DNA of 10,010 nucleotides from positions 1-10,010 of the forward strand of contig SMVS01000133.1 in NCBI GenBank assembly GCA_004357435.1. The letters run 5' to 3'. The translations under genes and the position numbers were made by a program. This document shows, piece by piece, positions 1 to 6,196 of the stretch; the stretch's first letter is position 1, and each line of letters opens with the position of its first letter. Under the pieces are notes generated by a model. The model did not search any database. It was not told where the DNA came from and saw only the letters and a program-made list of their open reading frames with translations. Origin of the DNA: Nitrospina sp. (GTDB taxonomy: Bacteria > Nitrospinota > Nitrospinia > Nitrospinales > Nitrospinaceae).

Positions 1-1295
1 AGCGATCCGATGGCCTGGAAGGCGCGGTTGATGTCCTGCGTGTAAATGGAGGAGGACAACCCGAACTGGGAATCGTTGACGATCTTCACCGCCTGGTCCA
101 GATTATTGCACGGAATGATGGCGACCACCGGCCCAAAAATTTCTTCCTGCGCGATGCGCATTTTCGGCGACACATCGCCGAACACCGTTGGCTGATAAAA
201 ATATCCGTTTTTGCATCCCGCGCCGTTATGGTAATCGCCGCCGGTCAACAGTTTGGCGCCTTCCTTCCGGCCGATCTCCACGTAACCGTGCACCTTTTCG
301 CGTTGCGCTGAATTGATGAGCGGACCGACATCGGTTTTCGATTTCAAACCGTCGCCCAGCCGCAGGGCCTGGGTTCTCTCGATGAGCCGATCGGTGAATT
401 TTTTGATAACCTTTTTATGGACGATCACCCGACTGCACGCCGTACAACGTTGGCCGGTGGTGCCGAAGGCGCCGAAGATCACTCCCTCCACCGCGAGATC
501 CAGGTTGGCGTCGTCCATCACGATGATGGCGTTTTTGCCGCCCATCTCCAGCGAATACTGTTTCATATTTTTGGCGCAACTGGCGGCCACCAGCGAGCCG
601 GTGTCGGTCGACCCGGTAAACGACACCAGGTTGACCTTGCGGTGTTCCATCAACGGCGTGCCGACTCCTGTGCCGGATCCGGTGACCAGGTTCAACACGC
701 CCGGCGGCAGACCGGCCTGCTCAAAAATTTTAACGAAGTTGACCACCGAGAGTGGCGTGTCGGTTGCGGGTTTGATGACCACCGTGTTGCCGCACACCAG
801 CGCCGGGATCAGTTTCCAGGAAGGGATGGCCAGGGGAAAGTTCCAGGGCGTGATGGCGGCGACCAGGCCCACCGGCATACGCACTGACATGCAAAACTTG
901 TTTTGCAATTCGGAGGGCACGGTCTCGCCCAACAAGCGCCGGCCTTCGCCGGCGGTGTAATAGGTCAGGTCGATGGCTTCCTGCACGTCGCCGCGGGTCT
1001 CGCCGATGATTTTGCCCATCTCCCGCGTCATGTCCTGGGCCAGGGCCTCCTTGTTGGCAACCATGAGCTCGGCCACCTTGAAGAGTATTTCGCCGCGTTT
1101 CGGCGCCGGGGTTTCGCGCCAGGATTTTTGCGCCGCGGCGGCGGCGGCCACGGCTGAATTCACATCTTTCCGGTTGGACTTTTGAAACCGTCCCACCACT
1201 TCGGTGCAGTTCGCCGGATTGACGTTTTCAAAAGTTTTTCCGCTGGCGGATCGTTGCCATTTCCCATCGATGTAGTTTTTGAATTCTTTGGCCAT
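1..1295 (-). CDS. Aldehyde dehydrogenase superfamily protein, 3' end beyond window
   Basis: NAD(P)-dependent oxidation of an aldehyde to a carboxylate in the cytosol. 431 residues are visible; the family usually has about 480-500, so roughly the last 50 (the oligomerisation region) lie off the left edge. The full catalytic set is present with family-typical spacing: TPWNFP with Asn152, VIKPA with Lys175, FTGST at 226-230, LEMGG with general base Glu250, GQRCTA with nucleophile Cys284, and EEIFGP with Glu385. The ATG start is preceded by a G-rich Shine-Dalgarno (AGGGGG), and the protein opens with the family-like MAKEFKNYIDGKW. An alanine run lies at residues 48-55. The sequence resembles semialdehyde dehydrogenases (dioxovalerate or succinate semialdehyde type), but the substrate cannot be assigned. 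It is separated from the upstream aroB by about 475 bases, so it is probably a separate transcription unit. Confidence 0.93.
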   Translation of the reverse strand, partial: MAKEFKNYIDGKWQRSASGKTFENVNPANCTEVVGRFQKSNRKDVNSAVAAAAAAQKSWRETPAPKRGEILFKVAELMVANKEALAQDMTREMGKIIGETRGDVQEAIDLTYYTAGEGRRLLGETVPSELQNKFCMSVRMPVGLVAAITPWNFPLAIPSWKLIPALVCGNTVVIKPATDTPLSVVNFVKIFEQAGLPPGVLNLVTGSGTGVGTPLMEHRKVNLVSFTGSTDTGSLVAASCAKNMKQYSLEMGGKNAIIVMDDANLDLAVEGVIFGAFGTTGQRCTACSRVIVHKKVIKKFTDRLIERTQALRLGDGLKSKTDVGPLINSAQREKVHGYVEIGRKEGAKLLTGGDYHNGAGCKNGYFYQPTVFGDVSPKMRIAQEEIFGPVVAIIPCNNLDQAVKIVNDSQFGLSSSIYTQDINRAFQAIGS

Positions 1296-1400
1296 GATGC
1301 ACCCCCTGTTGCGCAGAGACCCTGCGCGGGTAATTTGTGAGGACTCGACCGAGTTGACGGCAGGAAGACGGATGGAACATTAGAAAAACGTCTTCTTTCA

Positions 1401-1409
1401 AATATAGCA
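1401..1409 (-). promoter_or_regulatory. Possible extended -10 promoter element for the aldehyde dehydrogenase gene
   Basis: On the minus strand the sequence TGCTATATT (TG, one base, TATATT) fits an extended -10 element about 105 bases upstream of the dehydrogenase ATG. There is no good -35 hexamer at 16-18 bases, although extended -10 promoters can lack one. The stretch is AT-rich, so a chance match is quite possible. Confidence 0.2.
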
Positions 1410-1578
1410 AAGAATTTGGCAACTACATAATCAAAACCGCCCCGTGCCGGCTAAGCGCCGCCTCTGGCAGGCGACCTTGGCATATAGTAGAGTTTTTTGA
1501 AAAACAGGAATTATTAAATTGTCGTTCCAAACTCTGCGGCAAGCTCAGGATAAACTTCGTGAAGATTCCATGTTTTAT

Positions 1579-1600
1579 GTTGCCTCATAAATGAGGCAAC
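1579..1600. repeat. Perfect 10-bp inverted repeat (palindrome)
   Basis: Arms GTTGCCTCAT and ATGAGGCAAC are perfectly complementary around a 2-base spacer. Flanking ATTCCA (1565-1570) and TGGAAT (1601-1606) are also complementary, with an 8-base bulge on one side, so the structure can extend. Neither strand has a T-run after it, which argues against a simple intrinsic terminator. It could be an operator for a dimeric regulator, a factor-dependent termination or mRNA-end hairpin, or part of a REP-like element. It sits about 285 bases upstream of the dehydrogenase start. Confidence 0.6.
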
Positions 1601-1617
1601 TGGAATAAGCCCCCTGG

Positions 1618-1635
1618 CCCCTTTCGGAGAAGGGG
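1618..1635. repeat. Small GC-rich hairpin next to the palindrome
   Basis: CCCCTT and AAGGGG form a 6-bp stem around a 6-base loop, and an extra run of C/G lies just outside it at 1611-1614. No T-run follows on either strand. Together with the neighbouring palindrome it may be the remains of a dispersed intergenic repeat. Confidence 0.35.
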
Positions 1636-1770
1636 GAACACGTCGATCCTCCCATGAGAATGCTAAGGTCGATGCAAAGTTTTCGCGTTATGCAAAGGTC
1701 TCTTAAAGCAGGGGGAATCATTTGGAAGTCATGCCCGGAAATTTTTGAGCGCAGGTGAAGTGCGACCCAA

Positions 1771-2865
1771 TTAGCCCCGGGCCTTGCCCGGGGGGTGGAG
1801 GACTTTGTGGAATTCGGGTTCGGGAATGGAGTCGACGATTTCGACGGAACCGATGGCGCGGGCCAGGATGAATTTGATTTTATTGTCACGCGCTTTTTTA
1901 TCCAAGCGCATGGTATCGATATAGTCTTGTGATGGGAACTCGGGCAACTGGTGCGGTAAACCCAACCGCTTGACCAACGCTTGAATTCTTTCGGCGACCT
2001 CTGCGGAACATTTTCCCATTTGACTGGAGAGTTTCGCGGCATAAACCATGCCGATGGCGATGGCCTCGCCATGTTTGAATTTCGAATACGAGGTCAAGGC
2101 TTCGATCGCGTGGCCGATGGTGTGACCAAAATTCAGGATCATGCGATAGTCGCTTTCGGTCTCATCCCGTTCCACCACTCCAGCTTTGATCGCGCAGGAA
2201 GTCTCAATGATGTGGGTGAGGCACTCCGCATCCTGCCCAAGAATTTTTTCCGCATGAGTTTCGAGATAAGCGAACAGTTCCGGATCCGCGATCACCCCAT
2301 ATTTTATAACCTCAGCGAGACCCGCGCGGAATTCTGCCGGCGGCAGGGATTGCAGGCAATCGATATCGATGACCACGACCCGTGGCTGGTAAAAGGCGCC
2401 AATAAGATTTTTGCCGCGCGGGTGGTTGACCGCGGTTTTTCCACCGACGCTACTGTCCACCTGGGACAAAAGCGTGGTGGGTATCTGAATGTAGGGAACC
2501 CCGCGTTGGTAGGTGGCGGCCACAAAGCCGGTCAAGTCACCGATCACGCCTCCTCCCAAGGCGACCAGCAACGTCTGGCGGTCGCATCGTTCCTCAATCA
2601 AACGGTCGTACAGGTGTTCGGCTGATTTCAGGGTCTTGTGAATTTCACCTTCCGGAATTTCCACAACATGCGTTTGCAGTGCGTGGCTTGCCAGGCCTGC
2701 GGCGACCGCGGCTCCATAGAGTTTATTAACAGAAGGATTGGAAACAATAACCGCGCGGTGGGCCTGGATGGATTCGGGAATGAGCTGGCCCACACCGGCA
2801 AGAAGGTTCCGGCCGATCAGGATGTCATAACTCCGGTCGGCCAGATCAATACGCAAAGTCCTCAT
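1771..2865 (-). CDS. aroB: 3-dehydroquinate synthase
   Basis: Second step of the shikimate pathway: it converts DAHP to 3-dehydroquinate in the cytosol using NAD+ and a divalent metal. The 364 residues from this ATG match the usual 350-370. Visible landmarks are EIPEGE at 69-74, the NAD-binding glycine motif GGGVIGD at 104-110, the substrate region with DSSVGGKT (137-144) and KNLIGAFYQP (152-161), and the metal ligands Glu185 (in LAEVIKYG), His248 (NFGHTIGHAIE) and His265 (HGEAIAIGM). The ATG at 2865 was chosen because the family starts MRTLxIxL. An in-frame ATG at 2895 would overlap the upstream secretin gene and has no visible Shine-Dalgarno. The gap to that secretin's stop is only 13 bases, so aroB is probably co-transcribed with the pilus genes. 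In many proteobacteria aroK lies between pilQ and aroB; here it does not. Confidence 0.96.
   Translation of the reverse strand: MRTLRIDLADRSYDILIGRNLLAGVGQLIPESIQAHRAVIVSNPSVNKLYGAAVAAGLASHALQTHVVEIPEGEIHKTLKSAEHLYDRLIEERCDRQTLLVALGGGVIGDLTGFVAATYQRGVPYIQIPTTLLSQVDSSVGGKTAVNHPRGKNLIGAFYQPRVVVIDIDCLQSLPPAEFRAGLAEVIKYGVIADPELFAYLETHAEKILGQDAECLTHIIETSCAIKAGVVERDETESDYRMILNFGHTIGHAIEALTSYSKFKHGEAIAIGMVYAAKLSSQMGKCSAEVAERIQALVKRLGLPHQLPEFPSQDYIDTMRLDKKARDNKIKFILARAIGSVEIVDSIPEPEFHKVLHPPGKARG
1775..1793 (-). other. GC-rich hairpin at the 3' end of aroB
   Basis: A perfect 8-bp stem (CCCCGGGC with GCCCGGGG, 3-base loop) lies in the last codons of aroB, just before its TAA. The transcript continues TAATTGGG with no U-run, so it is not a standard intrinsic terminator. 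It may stabilise the mRNA end or slow polymerase for factor-dependent termination. It is also partly explained by the encoded Pro-Pro-Gly-Lys-Ala-Arg-Gly tail. Confidence 0.35.
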
Positions 2866-2878
2866 TAACAGATGGTCT

Positions 2879-4297
2879 CTAGTTCTCTCGGACAATGGTG
2901 GGTGTTACGAAAATAAGAAGCTCGACCACGTCATCCGTTTCCGAGGAATTTCTGAACAGGTACCCCAAAAAAGGAATCTTCGACAGATACGGCACCGAGC
3001 CTTGGCCTTCGGTCGTCTCTTTCTGGAACAACCCACCCAAAACGGTGGTGGCCCCGTCGTTCACCAACACTTCGGTTGAAGCCTCTTTGGTGGTGATGGT
3101 GGGTATCCCCCTAACCGTATTACTGAAATCGAAAGCATCTTGTTGGGCGGAAATTTTCAGGAAAATATCCTCTTTCGCGGTGATATGCGGAGTCACCGTC
3201 AACCGGATATCCGCATCGACGAACTCGGTCTTGACGCCTTCCGCGGAACTGGTAAAGTATGGAACTCGCTCACCGCTGTTGATCACCGCTTCCTTGTTGT
3301 CCAGGGTGGTCACCCGCGGACTGGCCAGGGTGCGGGATTTACCCTGCTCTTCCAAAGCCTGTAATTCCAGATCGAGGATATGATCAAAATTGCTGGTGGC
3401 TAACAGCACACCGATGGCGCCCGTCGGGCTACCGCTGACTCCCAAATCCACAATGGTGGCATTACTGAGATCCAACGGGTGGGTCACATTGGCGGGGTCA
3501 AGAGGGCCTTTAAATCTAACAGTTTCTACGCCCAGGGGATTCCCCCCCGTTCTGATTACGCCCGGGAAGGTATTGTTGTTGAAATTCCGTTTTTGCGTGT
3601 ATCCAGACCACTTCACGCCCAATTCTTTGGCGTAGGAGCGTGCCACTTCGACAATTCTAGCCTCGATGGTCACCTGCGGGGTTCGCACATCCAGAGTTTT
3701 GATAATGCTGATCATCTCCCTGACTTTTGCAGGAATATCAGACAAGATGAGCGTGTTGGTCCGCAAATCGGCAGTGATGGTCGCCCGCTCCCCGCTCTTG
3801 ATGCCTTCGAGATTCGCCACCATTTCATCAATGTCGGCGTAACTGATGCGAATCATTTCCGTAGACAGTGGCTCCAACTCCTGGGCGGCGGCCAAGGTCG
3901 CCTTGGGTGCAATGCGTATAATATCCTGTTGGCATTCACGCCCCAGATCATGATTTTCAAGGATCAAATTCAACGCGGTGTTCCAACCCACATCAATCAT
4001 TCTGACATTGAGTGTGCCTGAAACATCAGGAGACAACACCACATTGAGCTCACTCACATCGGAAATGATGCGAAATATATTCTGGATATCGACTTCCTGA
4101 AAATCCAGGGAGATTTTGTCCTTATCTCCACTCAAAAGATCCCGGCAGGTGTCGCTGATTCTCTGGCTGGCATTTTCTTGAGACAGATTGGAAGAATTCG
4201 CCTCCGCAGTATGAGCGTTGGAAATGATCATTCCACCCGCTAACATGAGAACGGCGACCCTGGCAAGGCATATGGCTTTAAAAGATTTTGTATTCAC
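2879..4297 (-). CDS. Second PilQ-type secretin, short form lacking the AMIN domain
   Basis: Outer-membrane channel subunit of the type IV pilus / type II secretion secretin family, 472 aa from a GTG start. There is an N-terminal signal peptide (hydrophobic 11-26, possible cleavage after AEA at 33) and a short linker. A secretin-and-TonB N-terminal (N0) domain follows at about 58-131, then an N1 domain at about 147-205 (IRISYADIDEMVANLEGI), then the secretin core at about 208-468. The core shows GKSRTLASPRVTTLDN, DIRLTVTPHI, the VPYLSKIPFLGYLFR signature and a final VELLIFVTPTIV strand. It has no AMIN domain, unlike the adjacent upstream paralogue. The only mature cysteines are Cys51 and Cys122. 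The GTG was chosen because AAGGA lies 7 bases upstream, mirroring the other secretin. The frame stays open to an ATG at 4570, but that stretch lies inside the upstream gene in another frame and has no secretin-like content. Sure of the family; its exact role beside the longer PilQ is unknown. Confidence 0.92.
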   Translation of the reverse strand: MNTKSFKAICLARVAVLMLAGGMIISNAHTAEANSSNLSQENASQRISDTCRDLLSGDKDKISLDFQEVDIQNIFRIISDVSELNVVLSPDVSGTLNVRMIDVGWNTALNLILENHDLGRECQQDIIRIAPKATLAAAQELEPLSTEMIRISYADIDEMVANLEGIKSGERATITADLRTNTLILSDIPAKVREMISIIKTLDVRTPQVTIEARIVEVARSYAKELGVKWSGYTQKRNFNNNTFPGVIRTGGNPLGVETVRFKGPLDPANVTHPLDLSNATIVDLGVSGSPTGAIGVLLATSNFDHILDLELQALEEQGKSRTLASPRVTTLDNKEAVINSGERVPYFTSSAEGVKTEFVDADIRLTVTPHITAKEDIFLKISAQQDAFDFSNTVRGIPTITTKEASTEVLVNDGATTVLGGLFQKETTEGQGSVPYLSKIPFLGYLFRNSSETDDVVELLIFVTPTIVREN

Positions 4298-4304
4298 AGC
4301 ACTT

Positions 4305-4309
4305 TCCTT
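4305..4309 (-). promoter_or_regulatory. Shine-Dalgarno setting the GTG start of the short secretin
   Basis: AAGGA lies 7 bases before the GTG at 4297. It overlaps the TAA stop of the upstream secretin (TAAGGA), implying translational coupling. The arrangement is the same as that of the upstream secretin (TAAGGA, 7 bases, GTG). Confidence 0.75.
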
Positions 4310-6182
4310 ATAGACCGGAACTATTGATATCCCGGACAATCGTCGGCGTAACAAAAATGAGGAGTTCCTTGATGTCATCCCCTTCCTGAAAGTTCTTGAA
4401 CAGGTAACCGAGAACGGGAATCTGCGACAGATACGGAACCGACTCCCTGTTTTCAGTTGTTGCTTTTTGAAAAAGTCCACCCAGCACCGTGGTGGCGCCA
4501 TCGGCCACCAGAACCTCGGTTCTGACTTCCTTGGTGGTGATGGTAGGTACCCCAGTGGCGCTAAGGCCAATGGCGGCGTTTTGCGAAGCGAACACCTTCA
4601 TATAAATATTTTCATCCGCGGTAATATGTGGAGTCACCGTCAATCGGATGTCGGCGTCAATGAACTTGGTGACCGCCCCCTCGTTGGCAGTGAAAGTATC
4701 ATAGGGTATTCTCCGCCCGGCCTTGATCACCGCCTCTTTATTGTCCAGAGTGGTCACCTTCGGATTGGCGAGAGTGCGGGACTTGCCCTGTTCTTCCAGC
4801 GCCGTTATTTCCAAATCCAGGAGTTGGTCAAAGGAGGAAGTGCCCAATAAAATCCCAATGGTTGTGGTCGCACCGGTAATACCCAAATCAATTATTGCAT
4901 CCTCCCCATCTACAAAAACCAATGGTTGGCCTTCCGTTGGATCCGTTTCCCTTATATTCTGGCCCTGTCCAACCCGAATAGTGGAGGGGAACATCCCCGG
5001 ATTGAAAGCTTCCCTTTGCGAGAAACCACGCATCCGGATACCAAATCCCTTGGCGAAGCCGCGCGTGATCTCCAAAATTTTAGCTTCAATCTGCACTTGC
5101 GGAGTCCGCACATCCAGAATTCTGATGACGCTGATCATTTCGGTGATTTTAGGAGCAATGTCAGTCAGGATGAGCGTATTGGTTCGTTTATCGGCGGTGA
5201 TGCTTCCGCGTTCACTGCTCTTGATGCTCTCGAGGTTTTTCACCATATCTTCAATGTCGGCGTAACTGATGCGGACCATTTTCGTGGTCAATGGATCGAG
5301 CTCTCTAGCCGCCGCCAAGGTGGCCTTGGGCGCAATGCGCACAATGTTCTGTTCGCATACCCGACCCAGCAAATTGTTTTCCAGGATCAATTCCAGGGCC
5401 GTGTTCCAGGCCACATCCGTGAGCTTGATGGTCGCCATCCCCTGAACATCTGGCGAGAACACCACGCTGAAGTTGCTCACTTCCGAGATGAATCTGAAAA
5501 TATTTTTAAGGGTGGCATTCTGGAACTCCAGAGAGATTTTATCTTTTTCTCCACTCAAGAGATCGTGACAAGTGTCGCTATCCCCTTTACCACTGCCTTC
5601 CGTATATAAAGCCGAGGACATGCCCTCAGCTTTCATCTCAAAATTACTGGAGGCAGGTACCGCAACCGGGCGGACCGAGGCCGCCGCCAGCCTGATTTCA
5701 ATCTGCCGGGGTCCGGATTTTATAATTTCATAAGAGGCGGCTTGCGCCAGTCCGATTTCCAGCCGCTGGACATTCGCATCCTCAAAATACAATGGATGAA
5801 TATTGTTGACCACACCTTTATTGACTGCAATATCATCGCTCAACGAGCTTGGCCCCATTTCCGGGAAATCCAGAATCAACCGCAGAGGCTCCGTCAGTTT
5901 GAAGGCTGTGTAATCGATAGAGCTCGTTGTTCTGATCTTGATAGAAACCTCATCGCCATCTTGTTCGGCGGTCACTTCGGTGATCTGCCCGAGGAACATT
6001 TGTTCGAAAAATCCTTGAGCCACCTGAACCGGCGCCCTGTCACCCACCTGCGAAGCTTCCAATGCGGGCGAAGCATTCTTCCCGGAAGCCAGAGCCAGTG
6101 AGGGCGTGACGCCGACAAGAAAGAATGCGGCGGCTACGGCCACTGTTACAAAGTCTATGGTTTGAATAGTTTTTGTTTTCAC
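4308..6182 (-). CDS. pilQ: Type IV pilus secretin PilQ with an N-terminal AMIN domain
   Basis: Forms the outer-membrane pore through which the pilus extends and retracts. 624 aa from GTG. A signal peptide covers about 1-32 (hydrophobic 11-32, cleavage likely after ALA). One AMIN domain at about 66-166 (RLILDFP, LEIGLA, IEIRLA) is of the kind that binds peptidoglycan. A serine/glycine-rich linker contains Cys205. The N0 (STN) domain spans about 214-285 and includes Cys276, N1 lies at about 302-360, and the secretin core at about 362-615 has TLANPKVTTLDN, DIRLTVTPHI and VPYLSQIPVLGYLFK. PilQ proteins often have two or three AMIN domains; this one has one. The GTG at 6182 was preferred because AAGGA lies 7 bases upstream. 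An alternative GTG at 6200 overlaps the pilP stop (GTGA) but has no Shine-Dalgarno. It directly follows pilP, as expected for pilQ, and is followed by a close tandem paralogue. Confidence 0.94.
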   Translation of the reverse strand: MKTKTIQTIDFVTVAVAAAFFLVGVTPSLALASGKNASPALEASQVGDRAPVQVAQGFFEQMFLGQITEVTAEQDGDEVSIKIRTTSSIDYTAFKLTEPLRLILDFPEMGPSSLSDDIAVNKGVVNNIHPLYFEDANVQRLEIGLAQAASYEIIKSGPRQIEIRLAAASVRPVAVPASSNFEMKAEGMSSALYTEGSGKGDSDTCHDLLSGEKDKISLEFQNATLKNIFRFISEVSNFSVVFSPDVQGMATIKLTDVAWNTALELILENNLLGRVCEQNIVRIAPKATLAAARELDPLTTKMVRISYADIEDMVKNLESIKSSERGSITADKRTNTLILTDIAPKITEMISVIRILDVRTPQVQIEAKILEITRGFAKGFGIRMRGFSQREAFNPGMFPSTIRVGQGQNIRETDPTEGQPLVFVDGEDAIIDLGITGATTTIGILLGTSSFDQLLDLEITALEEQGKSRTLANPKVTTLDNKEAVIKAGRRIPYDTFTANEGAVTKFIDADIRLTVTPHITADENIYMKVFASQNAAIGLSATGVPTITTKEVRTEVLVADGATTVLGGLFQKATTENRESVPYLSQIPVLGYLFKNFQEGDDIKELLIFVTPTIVRDINSSGL

Positions 6183-6189
6183 AACAGGT

Positions 6190-6194
6190 TCCTT
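6190..6194 (-). promoter_or_regulatory. Shine-Dalgarno setting the GTG start of pilQ
   Basis: AAGGA lies 7 bases before the GTG at 6182 and just after the pilP stop codon (TGA at 6197-6199). This favours 6182 over the GTG at 6200 as the start. The sequence and spacing repeat exactly in front of the second secretin. Confidence 0.7.
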
Positions 6195-6196
6195 AC

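Larger units (their letters stand above)
1296..1770. other. Intergenic region between aroB and the aldehyde dehydrogenase gene
   Basis: No open frame here looks like a protein. The minus-strand frames crossing it have no recognisable domain and merely overlap the start of the dehydrogenase gene or the end of aroB. It contains a 22-base palindrome (1579-1600), a second small hairpin (1618-1635), a tract at about 1524-1568 that looks like a decayed dispersed repeat, and two copies of ATGCAAAG (1672-1679 and 1690-1697) with starts 18 bases apart. It should hold the end of the pil-aroB transcript and the promoter of the dehydrogenase gene. I see no hairpin followed by a T-run on either strand, so the terminator is not identified. 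Confidence 0.7.

Noticed and set aside
313..960. Plus-strand open frames inside the aldehyde dehydrogenase gene (also 417-887, 903-1157)
   Set aside because: They lie antisense to a clearly conserved enzyme, have low-complexity His/Arg/Pro-rich products, and show no domain.
1228..1422. Minus-strand frame of 64 codons upstream of and overlapping the dehydrogenase start
   Set aside because: It has no recognisable content and no good Shine-Dalgarno, and it overlaps the well-supported dehydrogenase start in another frame. A leader peptide cannot be excluded but is unsupported.
1775..1793. Intrinsic terminator for the pil-aroB operon
   Set aside because: The stem is strong but no U-run follows, so I kept it only as a hairpin and not as a terminator.
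1575..2072. Minus-strand frame of 165 codons covering the end of aroB and part of the gap
   Set aside because: It is a shifted frame of aroB with Ser/Pro/Arg-rich shadow composition; aroB explains the coding signal.
1981..2625. Plus-strand frame of 214 codons across aroB
   Set aside because: It is antisense to the conserved dehydroquinate synthase motifs and has no start context or domain.
4298..4570. Longer version of the short secretin starting at ATG 4570
   Set aside because: The extra 91 residues are an out-of-frame read of the upstream secretin's C-terminus and are Arg/Ser/Pro-rich. The signal peptide begins after GTG 4297, which has its own Shine-Dalgarno.
2879..6182. Assembly artefact producing a false second secretin
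   Set aside because: The copies differ throughout in sequence, in domain content (AMIN present or absent) and in length, so this is not a misassembled exact repeat.
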